A stretch of DNA of 26,929 nucleotides from Ruminococcaceae bacterium UBA1236 (GTDB lineage Bacteria; Bacillota; Clostridia; Oscillospirales; Acutalibacteraceae), in contig DBWO01000051.1 in NCBI GenBank assembly GCA_002309055.1, positions 7,442 to 34,370 on the forward strand. The letters run 5' to 3'. The translations under genes and the position numbers were made by a program. Shown here in pieces: positions 1-8,025 of this stretch. Within the stretch, counting starts at the first letter, position 1; the number at the start of each line of letters is the position of its first letter. The notes below the pieces were generated by a model. It searched no databases. It saw only the letters and a list, made by a program, of their open reading frames with translations, and had not been told where the DNA came from.

Positions 1-984
1 ATCAAGTATTTCTGCGACATCATCCCGGAGCGCGCCGAGGACGCCGTAAAGAAATACGGCTGCGGCGTCGCGGTTACTGATTACCACGATGTCCTCAAGG
101 ACCCGGAAGTGGTGGCAGTGTCCATCTGCACCCCCAACAACGTGCACCCCACCATCGCCATCGACGCCATGCGCGCGGGCAAGCACGTGCTGTGTGAAAA
201 GCCCGCCGCGAGAATCCTGAGCGAGGCGCTCGATATGCAGAGAGTCGCTCACGAGACAGGCAAAACACTGAACATAGGCGTTTGCAACAGATTCAACACT
301 TACGTTAATAAAATCAAGGATATGATAGACAATGGCGAACTGGGAGAGGTTTACCACGTTTATGCCTCATTCCGCGCTCACAGATCCATCCCCGGCCTCG
401 GCGGCGATTTCACCACAAAGGCGGTGTCGGGCGGAGGCGCTCTCATCGACTGGGGCGTTCACTACCTTGATCTTATAATGTACTGCTGCGGCGACCCCAC
501 TCCCCTCACGGCATCGGGCGAAGCGTTCTCCAAGCTCGGCGTTGATATGAAAAACTATGTTTATACCGGTATGTGGGCCGAGGAAACCAAAAACGTAAAC
601 GGCACTTACGACGTTGACGATTCTGTCACGGGCATTATCCGCACAACCGGACCCACAATCAGCTTCAACGGCGCGTGGGCGCAGAACATAGGCAAAAGCG
701 AAACATTCATTGATTTCATAGGCACCAAAGCGGGCGTACGCCTCAACTACTGCGGCGATTTCACCGTTTACGGAGTTAAAGACGGTATGCTCACCGAGGA
801 GAAGGTGAACTGCCGCACGACGAATATGTATGAAAACGAAGTGAATGATTTTGTGCGCGTTGTTATGGAAGGCGGCAAAAACAGGCAGTATATTGACAAT
901 GCCGTGCTGACCTCAAAAATAATGCAGGCGATTTATGATTCATCGGACGCTCACAGAGAAATGACAATAGACGGAGGTAAATAA
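1..984 (+). CDS. Gfo/Idh/MocA-family NAD(P)-dependent oxidoreductase (5' partial)
   Basis: The reading frame is open from base 1, so the true start lies upstream. By family comparison roughly 30-50 N-terminal residues are missing, including the Rossmann glycine motif. Visible hallmarks are CTPNNVHPTIAIDAMRAGKH followed by the CEKP motif, whose lysine is the family's catalytic/nucleotide-contacting residue, and GGGALIDWGVHYLDL, the substrate-site region with the conserved histidine. The family oxidises or reduces sugars, sugar acids, inositols or amino sugars with NAD(P) in the cytoplasm. nagB starts 2 bases after the stop, which suggests amino-sugar or related carbohydrate catabolism, but the substrate cannot be read from the sequence. 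The family call is secure; substrate unknown. Confidence 0.93.
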   Translation: MKYFCDIIPERAEDAVKKYGCGVAVTDYHDVLKDPEVVAVSICTPNNVHPTIAIDAMRAGKHVLCEKPAARILSEALDMQRVAHETGKTLNIGVCNRFNTYVNKIKDMIDNGELGEVYHVYASFRAHRSIPGLGGDFTTKAVSGGGALIDWGVHYLDLIMYCCGDPTPLTASGEAFSKLGVDMKNYVYTGMWAEETKNVNGTYDVDDSVTGIIRTTGPTISFNGAWAQNIGKSETFIDFIGTKAGVRLNYCGDFTVYGVKDGMLTEEKVNCRTTNMYENEVNDFVRVVMEGGKNRQYIDNAVLTSKIMQAIYDSSDAHREMTIDGGK

Positions 985-985
985 A

Positions 986-1705
986 ATGGAAATCAAAGTT
1001 TACAAAAATGCCGAAGAAATCGGAAAAGCGGCGGGTCAGCTATATGTTGACTACATAAACGCAAACCCAAGCTGCGTGCTCGGCTTTGCGACGGGCGCCT
1101 CCCCCGTGCCGACATACGACTATATAGCGGAAAGTTATAAGCAGGGCAAAGTGTCGCTCAAGGGCGTTAGCACTTTCAACCTTGACGAATACTGCGACAT
1201 CCCGAGAGAGCACAAAAACAGCTATTACACCTTCATGTGCGAAAACCTGTTTTCCAGAACGGATATCGATATGGCGAATGTCGATTTCCTTGACGGCAAC
1301 GCGGACCCCGATGAAGAAAGCGCGAGATACGCCGCAGCAATCAAGGCAAAGGGCGGCATAGACATACAGCTTCTCGGCATCGGCAGAAACGGCCACATTG
1401 CTTTCAACGAGCCCGGGGACGAATTTACGGACGAGGCCTGGAAAGTTACTCTTACTCAGAGCACAATAGACGCGAATTCAATTTATTTTGACGATATCCC
1501 GATGCCGCGTTACGCCCTTACAATGGGCATCGGCTCAATAATGCGCTCGAAGAAAATCATTATGATAGCGACGGGCGAATCAAAAGCGCAGGCCGTAAAA
1601 GATATGATTAAGGGGCCGGTTACCCCCGCCTGCCCCGCATCGATACTTCAGCAGCACGGCGACGCCCTCATCTTTCTCGATGAGGCAGCCGCGAAGCTTC
1701 TTTAA
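986..1705 (+). CDS. nagB: Glucosamine-6-phosphate deaminase
   Basis: Converts glucosamine-6-phosphate to fructose-6-phosphate and ammonia, feeding amino sugars into glycolysis. The 239-residue length is typical of the short Firmicute form. The signature LLGIGRNGHIAFNEPG spans residues 129-144, with the catalytic histidine H137 and E142. The Asn-Gly-His version (in place of Asp-Gly-His in E. coli) is usual in Firmicutes. NLDEYCD contains D67, equivalent to the proton-transfer aspartate, and ATGASP near residues 36-41 is the phosphate-binding loop. GGAGG at 973-977 lies 8 bases before the ATG. The gene is 1 base from the preceding oxidoreductase stop, so the two are very likely translationally linked. 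Confidence 0.96.
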   Translation: MEIKVYKNAEEIGKAAGQLYVDYINANPSCVLGFATGASPVPTYDYIAESYKQGKVSLKGVSTFNLDEYCDIPREHKNSYYTFMCENLFSRTDIDMANVDFLDGNADPDEESARYAAAIKAKGGIDIQLLGIGRNGHIAFNEPGDEFTDEAWKVTLTQSTIDANSIYFDDIPMPRYALTMGIGSIMRSKKIIMIATGESKAQAVKDMIKGPVTPACPASILQQHGDALIFLDEAAAKLL

Positions 1706-1729
1706 TACACTTAACCAAGGAGAATCAAA

Positions 1730-3667
1730 ATGAGCGAAAGAAACACATTTTATATAACAACACCGATTTATTACCCATCGGACAAACTTCATATCGGCCA
1801 CACATACTCAACCGTTTCCGCCGATGCGCAGGCGAGGTATCAGCGCCTTAAGGGCAAAGAAGTTTTCTTCCTCACCGGCACGGATGAGCACGGCCAGAAA
1901 ATTGAGGACAAAGCAAAAGAGGCGGGCGTTACGCCCAAAGAATATGTTGACAAGATTGTTGCCGGCATCAAGGACCTCTGGAAGCTGATGAACATCAGCA
2001 ATGACAAATTCATCAGAACAACGGATGAATATCACGAGAAGGCCGTGCAGTACATATTCCAGAAAATGTACGACAAGGGTGATATCTACAAGGGCAAGTA
2101 TGAGGGCCTTTACTGCAAACCCTGCGAATCCTTCTGGACCGAAACTCAGGCTGTTGACGGCAAATGCCCCGACTGCGGCAGACCCGTTTACAAAGCTGAG
2201 GAGGAAGCGTATTTCTTCAAGCTTTCAAACTATGCCGACAAACTCGTTAAATACTATGAGGAGCACCCCGGCTTTATCGACCCCGTAAGCAGGCAGAATG
2301 AGATGGTCAACAATTTCATAAAGCCCGGCCTTCAGGACCTTTGCATTTCCCGCTCCTCTTTCAAATGGGGCATTCCCGTGCCTGTAAATCCTGACCACGT
2401 AATTTATGTGTGGCTCGATGCGCTCACAAATTATATCACGGCTCTGGGCTATGCGAGCGATGATGACTCGCTCTTCAAAAAATTCTGGCCGGCAAACGTA
2501 CAGTCAATCGGTAAAGACATTGTAAGATTCCACACAATTTACTGGCCCGCTTTCCTTATGTCTCTTGACATCCCCTGCCCCGACAAAGTGTTTGCGCACG
2601 GCTGGGTGCTGCTTGAAGGCGGCAAGATGAGCAAATCAAAGGGCAACGTTGTTGACCCCGTTATTCTTGCCGAGAGATACGGCGTTGACGCCCTCAGATA
2701 CTATCTTCTCAGAGAGATGGCGTTCGGTGCGGACGGCGTATTCTCAAACGAGAAGCTCATCGGCAGAATAAACTCCGATCTTGCAAACGACCTGGGCAAC
2801 CTCCTCTCGAGGACCGTGGCGATGGTGCTCAAGTATTTCGGCGGTACAATCCCCTCCGAGAGAGAAGCTCTTGAGTTTGACGCTAAGCTCATTGAAACGG
2901 CGAAAACAGCAGCCGAAAAGGCAACCGAAAACCTTGACGGCCTCAACTACTCGGTGGCGCTCACGGAAATCTGGAAGCTTATTTCCGCGGCAAACAAATA
3001 CATTGACGAAACAACACCCTGGATTCTGGCAAAGGATGAGAGCAACAAGGCGAAGCTTGCGGATGTTATGTACAACCTCTGCGAGTGCCTGAGAATCACG
3101 AGCGTGCTCATCGCTCCGTTTATGCCCTCAACCGCGCCCGAAATCAGAAAGCAGCTCGGCATTGAAGGCAAATTCGGCTGGGACGAGATTTTCACCTACG
3201 GCGAAAAAGAAACCTACAGTGTTGTCAAAGGCGATATCATATTCCCGAGACTTGACCTTGAAAAAGAGCTCGAAGAACTCGCTGCTGCATCCGCGCCCGC
3301 AGAGGAGGAAAATCCTCTTAAGGCGGAGATTGAAGGCATTGCAAAAATTGATATAGATGATTTTGCGAAAGTTGACCTGAGAGCAGCGAAAATCACAGAC
3401 TGCTTCCCCGTCAAGAAAGCGAAGAAACTGCTTCAGCTGACCCTTGATGTCGGCACGGGCGAGCCCCGCACAGTCGCAAGCGGCATTGCAAAATGGTATA
3501 AACCCGAAGACCTTATCGGCAAAACCGTGGTGCTCGTTTCAAACCTCAAGCCCGCTGTGCTCTGCGGTGTTGAAAGCTGCGGCATGATACTTGCCGCCGA
3601 CGCAGGCGAGGATGATGTGAAGGTAGTGTTCCTTGACGGCGTGCCCGCGGGCAGCAAAATCAGATAA
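1730..3667 (+). CDS. metG: Methionyl-tRNA synthetase with C-terminal tRNA-binding domain
   Basis: Charges tRNA-Met in the cytoplasm. The 645-residue protein has the class I signatures HIGH (residues 21-24) and KMSKS (299-303). A zinc-knuckle pair is present: CKPC at 129-132 and CPDC at 146-149. The anticodon-binding helical domain fills the middle, and a Trbp111-like OB-fold domain that promotes dimerisation and tRNA binding occupies about residues 540-645 (KVDLRAAKI...SGIAKWY). AAGGAG precedes the ATG. Only 24 bases separate it from nagB, so there is no room for a T-box leader; it must be read from an upstream promoter or one inside nagB. Its coupling to sugar genes is a little unusual. Confidence 0.97.
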   Translation: MSERNTFYITTPIYYPSDKLHIGHTYSTVSADAQARYQRLKGKEVFFLTGTDEHGQKIEDKAKEAGVTPKEYVDKIVAGIKDLWKLMNISNDKFIRTTDEYHEKAVQYIFQKMYDKGDIYKGKYEGLYCKPCESFWTETQAVDGKCPDCGRPVYKAEEEAYFFKLSNYADKLVKYYEEHPGFIDPVSRQNEMVNNFIKPGLQDLCISRSSFKWGIPVPVNPDHVIYVWLDALTNYITALGYASDDDSLFKKFWPANVQSIGKDIVRFHTIYWPAFLMSLDIPCPDKVFAHGWVLLEGGKMSKSKGNVVDPVILAERYGVDALRYYLLREMAFGADGVFSNEKLIGRINSDLANDLGNLLSRTVAMVLKYFGGTIPSEREALEFDAKLIETAKTAAEKATENLDGLNYSVALTEIWKLISAANKYIDETTPWILAKDESNKAKLADVMYNLCECLRITSVLIAPFMPSTAPEIRKQLGIEGKFGWDEIFTYGEKETYSVVKGDIIFPRLDLEKELEELAAASAPAEEENPLKAEIEGIAKIDIDDFAKVDLRAAKITDCFPVKKAKKLLQLTLDVGTGEPRTVASGIAKWYKPEDLIGKTVVLVSNLKPAVLCGVESCGMILAADAGEDDVKVVFLDGVPAGSKIR

Positions 3668-4435
3668 ATGGCGCTTATATATGACAGCCACGCCCACTAT
3701 GACAGCGGGGCGTTTGATGAGGACAGGGACTCTCTGCTTGCATCTCTGAAAGAAAAAGGAGTATGCGCGGCGGTCAACTGCGGCAGCGATATACCTTCAA
3801 GCATAAAGAGCCTTGAGCTTGCGAAAAAATATGATTTCATATACGCCGCCTGCGGCGTGCATCCGCACGAAGCGGATGAAGCACCGGAGGGCTGGCTCAG
3901 CGAGGTTAAAAAGCTCTGCGGTGAAGAGAAATGCGTTGCGGTCGGCGAAATTGGGCTTGACTATCACTATGACTTTTCACCGAGGGATATTCAGCTGAAG
4001 TTTTTTGAGGAGCAGGTAATCCTTGCAAACGAGCTCTCTCTGCCCGTGATTGTTCACGACAGAGAAGCGCACGAGGACACGATGAACATTCTCAGAAAGC
4101 ATAAACCGAAAGGCGTTGTCCACTGTTTTTCGGGCTCGGCGGAGCTTGCAAAAGAAGTGCTCAGGCTCGGTATGTATATAGGTCTTGGCGGCGCAGCCAC
4201 TTTCAAAAACGCCCGTAAACCTCTTGAGGTTGCGGCAATCGTGCCGGATGACCGGCTGCTGATAGAAACCGACTGCCCGTATATGACGCCCGTCCCCTTC
4301 AGAGGGCAGAGAAACGATTCATCTTTCATCCCCTATTCCGCCGCCGTTATAGCGTCCGTGAGAAACGTTTCGGCGGATGAGATACTTGACATAACCAGGC
4401 GCAACGCAAACGCCCTGTTCAGAACGGAGCTTTGA
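3668..4435 (+). CDS. TatD-family metal-dependent hydrolase (YcfH/YabD-like)
   Basis: 255 residues, the usual length for TatD/YabD proteins, which are TIM-barrel metallo-hydrolases with 3'-5' DNase or related activity in the cytoplasm. Metal-binding residues are visible in order: HAHYD (H8, H10), VGEIGLDYHYD (E94), VIVHDRE, GVVHCFSG and the late ETDCPYM aspartate. The start codon directly abuts the metG stop (TAAATG). This metG-tatD adjacency is common in Firmicutes (metS-yabD in Bacillus). The exact physiological substrate is not determined by the sequence. Confidence 0.95.
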   Translation: MALIYDSHAHYDSGAFDEDRDSLLASLKEKGVCAAVNCGSDIPSSIKSLELAKKYDFIYAACGVHPHEADEAPEGWLSEVKKLCGEEKCVAVGEIGLDYHYDFSPRDIQLKFFEEQVILANELSLPVIVHDREAHEDTMNILRKHKPKGVVHCFSGSAELAKEVLRLGMYIGLGGAATFKNARKPLEVAAIVPDDRLLIETDCPYMTPVPFRGQRNDSSFIPYSAAVIASVRNVSADEILDITRRNANALFRTEL

Positions 4436-4436
4436 T

Positions 4437-5183
4437 ATGTTTCTGCACGAAAAAACTTATGATTTCAATGAACTCGCAAGGTATAACACTCATATGCACA
4501 CCACCTTTTCGCACTGCGCGAAGAGGGAGATGAAAGCGTCCGACATAATAAAAGCCGCCGAAAAGGCGGAGCTTGAGATTATTGCCCTGACAGATCACAA
4601 CTATCCGGACGAGCACAATCAGGTGGCCGTTCAGAAGAATATACTTTATGAACAGATAAAAGACATTAAAACACCCGTAAAAGTGCTTATAGGCGCCGAG
4701 CTTTCATCATACGACATCGGCAAATTCGCGGATGACGAGGTGTGCGATAACTCGCTTGACTGGCGGCTTTACACCACAAACCATTTTCATCAGGGCTACT
4801 GGGTGCATCCGGAGAAAAAAACTCCGCGTGCCTACTGCGAGCATATGCTCGCCATTATGGAAAAGGTTATCGAAAGCGGCAGAGCAGATGCCTTTGCGCA
4901 TCCGTTTATGGCAAAATACATAAGCTGTTTCAAGGATTTCCGCGATGTGACCGCCGCCTTTACAGACAATGAGATAGGCGACATAATTATTAAGGGCACC
5001 GAGAAGGAAATCACCTGGGAGCTTAATGTGCCGGCGATTTACGGAGACCCGGATTTTCACCGCAGATATTTTGCCATAGGCAAAGAGGTCGGCGCAGTAT
5101 TCAACATCGGCACGGACGCTCATAAGCTGAAAGATATTGACACTCATCAGTTCATTCCCGATCTTAAAAGGATGCTTGATTAA
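4437..5183 (+). CDS. PHP-domain phosphoesterase-like protein
   Basis: 248 residues. The polymerase-and-histidinol-phosphatase (PHP) metal site is visible as THMHTTFSHC (H19, H21), LTDHNYPDEH (D53, H54), ADAFAHPFM and the late GTDAHK motif, which together could hold two or three metal ions. PHP proteins hydrolyse phosphate esters; relatives include histidinol phosphatase and nucleoside 3',5'-bisphosphate phosphatase. The unusual middle (about 85-130, with WRLYTTNHFHQGYW) does not let me assign a substrate. The ATG is 1 base after the tatD stop, with ACGGAG as ribosome site inside the tatD end. It is the last gene of the + strand operon, followed directly by a terminator. Confidence 0.85.
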   Translation: MFLHEKTYDFNELARYNTHMHTTFSHCAKREMKASDIIKAAEKAELEIIALTDHNYPDEHNQVAVQKNILYEQIKDIKTPVKVLIGAELSSYDIGKFADDEVCDNSLDWRLYTTNHFHQGYWVHPEKKTPRAYCEHMLAIMEKVIESGRADAFAHPFMAKYISCFKDFRDVTAAFTDNEIGDIIIKGTEKEITWELNVPAIYGDPDFHRRYFAIGKEVGAVFNIGTDAHKLKDIDTHQFIPDLKRMLD

Positions 5184-5197
5184 AATCAATAAAAAGA

Positions 5198-5232
5198 AAA
5201 ACGCTCTCTGCAAAATCTGCAAAGAGCGTTTT
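5198..5232. terminator. Bidirectional intrinsic terminator between converging operons
   Basis: Two 15-base arms (5198-5212 and 5218-5232) pair at 14 of 15 positions around a 5-base loop. On the - strand the stem is followed by a long U-rich run (TTTTTCTTTTTATT), giving a textbook Rho-independent terminator for the 21-gene operon. On the + strand the stem is followed by TTTTATTATATATTTT, sufficient to end the metG-tatD-PHP transcript. Confidence 0.93.
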
Positions 5233-5253
5233 ATTATATATTTTATATACTTT

Positions 5254-5961
5254 TCATCTGATATAGTAATCGTTTTTGCTCAGCGTTTTTACTTTTGCAA
5301 GAGCATAAACAAACATAAGCACAACGAAGACTATGAAGAGCAGGCTGAACCAGCCGTTGAGCGTTGTTATGAAGTCATAGGTTCCGTGAAGCAGCACCGG
5401 CACAATCAGGGTCATTCTGCGGGCGTGCTTTGAAAGGCGGAAGTTTCCGCTGTTTTCTCCTGCCTTTGCAAGGCCGTACCACGCGCCCATAAACACGCCG
5501 AAACAGGCGTGGCCGGGCACGGCGGTCAGCGCCCTTGTAATCGCTACGGAAAAGCCGTAGGCGGTAACATAACCGATGTTTTCCCAAAGGGCAAAGCCGA
5601 GGGAAACGAACACGGCATACACAACGCCGTCAAAGCGGCAGTTGAATTTGGGCGACTTCCAGGTCCTTATTTTCAGAAGCGCGTATTTAGCGCCCTCCTC
5701 GGAAACGGCAACCACGATGAAATACATAAAGAAATTGTAAATCAGCGTATCCTCGGTGAAGACGGCACCGAGCACGGCCGTGCCTATAGTTTCGAGCACC
5801 ATTGCAATCGAGGTGGAAATGATGCCGAGAACAACAAGCGAAAGGAGCAAACCTTTCGGCTCTTTTTCAAGCTTATCCGCCTTGTATATCTTTATCAGCA
5901 GTATGACTGCAGGTATGACGGCGGCAATTGACAGTATTGGGTTTGACGCAAGTAGATACAT
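5254..5961 (-). CDS. prsW: PrsW-family intramembrane metalloprotease
   Basis: 235-residue, strongly hydrophobic multi-pass membrane protein. It shows the four family motifs: SEEGAKYALL (E88-E89), FALWENIGY (E127-N128), VPGHACFG (H151) and LLHGTYDF (H192, D196). In Bacillus PrsW makes the first cut in the anti-sigma factor RsiW; related proteins may cleave other membrane substrates. No sigma/anti-sigma pair lies in this window, so the target here is unknown. The start abuts the fumarase-beta stop (TAAATG), and this is the last gene of the long - strand operon before the terminator. Confidence 0.9.
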   Translation of the reverse strand: MYLLASNPILSIAAVIPAVILLIKIYKADKLEKEPKGLLLSLVVLGIISTSIAMVLETIGTAVLGAVFTEDTLIYNFFMYFIVVAVSEEGAKYALLKIRTWKSPKFNCRFDGVVYAVFVSLGFALWENIGYVTAYGFSVAITRALTAVPGHACFGVFMGAWYGLAKAGENSGNFRLSKHARRMTLIVPVLLHGTYDFITTLNGWFSLLFIVFVVLMFVYALAKVKTLSKNDYYIR

Positions 5962-6495
5962 TTATCCTGCCTCATATATACTCTTCCCGCGCGAGTCTAT
6001 GCCGACATATACGGGAAAATCTTCAAGTTCGAGCCTTTTGACACTTTCGCATCCGAGCTCTTTGAAAGCAATTTCTTCGCACTTTGTGATATGACCCGCG
6101 CAAAGAGCGCCCGCGCCGCCGATGGCGCAGAAGTAAACAGCGCCGTTTCTCACGATGGCATCGGTCACCTCTTTGTTTCTCTCACCCTTGCCTATCATCG
6201 CTGCAAGGCCGAGGTCGAGAAGACGGGGAGAATACACATCCATTCTGCCGGACGTGGTGGGGCCGCAACTGCCTATGGGCATACCCTCGGGAGTGGGGGT
6301 GGGGCCCGCAAAATATATGCAGGCGTCCTTAAGGTCGTAGGGAAGCTCGCCGCCGCTGTCAAGCAGCTCAAATATCTTTTTGTGAGCGGCGTCCCTCGAG
6401 GTGTAAACCGTGCCCGTAAGGCGTACGATATCGCCCGCGTTAAGCTTTGGGATGCTTTCTCTTATATCTTTGAGATTAATGCTGTATTCTGCCAT
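5962..6495 (-). CDS. fumB: Class I fumarate hydratase / tartrate dehydratase, beta subunit
   Basis: 177 residues matching the C-terminal (beta) half of Fe-S class I hydro-lyases. The signature GPTPTPEGMPIGSCGPTTSG followed by RMD spans about residues 64-86, and ends with a compact domain containing GGAGALCA. The beta subunit builds the active site together with the alpha subunit, which carries the [4Fe-4S] cysteines. No alpha subunit gene is present on either side: upstream is a coiled-coil protein and downstream prsW. It may therefore partner with a subunit encoded elsewhere. A GAGG ribosome site lies in the end of the preceding gene, 1 base away. Fumarase versus tartrate dehydratase cannot be separated from this half alone. 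The symbol is used in the alpha/beta subunit sense. Confidence 0.88.
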   Translation of the reverse strand: MAEYSINLKDIRESIPKLNAGDIVRLTGTVYTSRDAAHKKIFELLDSGGELPYDLKDACIYFAGPTPTPEGMPIGSCGPTTSGRMDVYSPRLLDLGLAAMIGKGERNKEVTDAIVRNGAVYFCAIGGAGALCAGHITKCEEIAFKELGCESVKRLELEDFPVYVGIDSRGKSIYEAG

Positions 6496-6496
6496 A

Positions 6497-7045
6497 TTAC
6501 TGCGCCTCGCTGAGCTCGTCTCTCAGACCGCCGAGACTTTCAAGCATTGAATCAACGCTGTCCTTGACGGACGAGAGCGAGTGGTCAAGGTTATTCTGAG
6601 CGGTCTTTGCGCGCTCCTTCGCCTGCAGGATATCCTGCGCGGCGCTGTCGATGCGTCCCTTCGCCTCGGCAAGTACCCCGGCGGCGGACTGCTTTGCCGC
6701 GGCAACAATGCTGTCGGCATACTTAACCGCATCCTTTATGACCGCGTTGCTCTTTTCCTCCGCGCTGACCGTGGGTTTAACCTCGGCTTCGGCGCTCTTC
6801 TTTTTTTCGGCGGCAAGCTCGCTTTCGAGCGCCTCTATGCGCTCGGAAAGCTCGTTTACTCTGTTCATAAGCAGCACCTTTTCCTCTTCGAGGGTGGCAT
6901 TCTGCTCTGAGATAGCGCGCAGATTTTCATCCGCGCCGGTCTTTAGGGCATAGTTCTCCTGCTGGAGAGACTCAACATAGTTCAGCACGTCCGCCCTTTT
7001 GAAACCGCCGAAAACAGATTTTTTAAGGATTACTTCGTTACTCAT
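6497..7045 (-). CDS. Small DivIVA-like coiled-coil protein
   Basis: 182 residues. The N-terminus (VFGGFKRADVLNYVESLQQE, residues 11-30) resembles the DivIVA/GpsB membrane-targeting start, in which a short globular lead-in is followed by a coil. Residues about 25-90 are heptad-rich, then comes a K/E linker (AAEKKKSAEAEVKP) and a second helical segment of Ala-rich repeats to the end (AKQSAAGVLAEAKGRIDSAAQDILQAKERAK). No signal peptide or membrane segment. It probably acts as a cytoplasmic scaffold at the division site or cell pole, but that is inference. A second, full DivIVA is encoded at 11211-12530. It lies between transketolase and the orphan fumarase beta. Confidence 0.72.
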   Translation of the reverse strand: MSNEVILKKSVFGGFKRADVLNYVESLQQENYALKTGADENLRAISEQNATLEEEKVLLMNRVNELSERIEALESELAAEKKKSAEAEVKPTVSAEEKSNAVIKDAVKYADSIVAAAKQSAAGVLAEAKGRIDSAAQDILQAKERAKTAQNNLDHSLSSVKDSVDSMLESLGGLRDELSEAQ

Positions 7046-7055
7046 ATTTAAGACC

Positions 7056-8006
7056 TTATTTTTTTAGTGCTATTGCCGCCTTGGCTTTAGCGGCGATGTT
7101 GGCGGCATCAAGGCCGTAAATGTGGAGAAGCTCCACTGCGGGGCCGGATTTGCCGAACATATCGTTAACACCAACTCTTACAACAGGCACGGGCGAGCCG
7201 CCTTCGCAAAGCGCTTCGCAAACCGCGCTGCCGAGGCCGCCTATGATGTTGTGCTCCTCAGCGGTTACAACACAGCCCGTCTTCGCGGCTGATGCAAGTA
7301 TTGTTTCGCTGTCGAGCGGCTTGATGGTGTGAACATTGATTATCTCTGCGTCAATGCCTTCTTCCGCGAGCAGTTTCTTTGCCTCAACCGCCTCATTTAC
7401 CATAAGGCCGGTCGCGCAGATGGTGACATCTTTGCCTTCGCTGAGCACGGGCGCTTTGCCCCACTCAAACTTATAGCTTTCATCAAACACACAGGGAACT
7501 GCGAGGCGGCCGAATCGCATATAAACGGGGCCGTCATATTCTGCCGCGGCGAGTACTGCCGCCCTTGCCTCAACGGCATCGGCGGGGTTAATAATAGTCA
7601 TGCCGGGGATTGTTCTCATAAGGCCGATATCCTCACAGCACTGATGGCTCGCGCCGTCCTCACCGACGGAAATACCCGCGTGAGTAGCGCCTATTTTAAC
7701 ATTGAGGTGGGGATAACCTATTGAGTTTCTCACCTGCTCAAAAGCTCTGCCCGCGGCAAACATCGCGAAGGAACTGGCAAATACAACATAGCCGGTGGTG
7801 GCAAGGCCCGCGGCGACACCCATCATATTGCTTTCGCAAATACCGGAATCAATGAATCTGTCGGGAAACTCTTTTTTGAACATGCCTGTTTTGGTAGCGG
7901 CGGCAAGGTCCGCATCAAGGACAACAACTTTGTCATTTATCGCGCCGAGCTCAACAAGAGCTTTACCGTAAGCGTCACGAGTTGCGGTTTTTACTACGTC
8001 TGCCAT
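7056..8006 (-). CDS. Transketolase, C-terminal subunit (split enzyme)
   Basis: 316 residues: the pyrimidine-binding and C-terminal domains of a thiamine-diphosphate transketolase, encoded separately from the N-terminal half. SGICESNMMGVAAGLA holds the catalytic glutamate (E58), which activates the cofactor. GEDGASHQCCEDIGLMRTIP and GPVYMRFGR are typical of this family. With the N half it would form an alpha2beta2 enzyme of the non-oxidative pentose phosphate pathway. The open frame extends upstream, but the start at 8006 is chosen because MADVVKTATR matches the family N-terminus and an AGAGGTG ribosome site precedes it; the extra 31 residues would run into the N-half gene. Confidence 0.94.
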   Translation of the reverse strand: MADVVKTATRDAYGKALVELGAINDKVVVLDADLAAATKTGMFKKEFPDRFIDSGICESNMMGVAAGLATTGYVVFASSFAMFAAGRAFEQVRNSIGYPHLNVKIGATHAGISVGEDGASHQCCEDIGLMRTIPGMTIINPADAVEARAAVLAAAEYDGPVYMRFGRLAVPCVFDESYKFEWGKAPVLSEGKDVTICATGLMVNEAVEAKKLLAEEGIDAEIINVHTIKPLDSETILASAAKTGCVVTAEEHNIIGGLGSAVCEALCEGGSPVPVVRVGVNDMFGKSGPAVELLHIYGLDAANIAAKAKAAIALKK

Positions 8007-8025
8007 AATTACACCTCTCCCTTTC

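Noticed and set aside
893..923. TTGACA followed by AATAAT on the + strand before nagB
   Set aside because: The spacer is 19 bases, the -10 box lies in ordinary coding sequence and there is no supporting AT-rich context.
1706..1729. Possible T-box leader for metG
   Set aside because: Only 24 bases separate nagB and metG, too short for any riboswitch or T-box.
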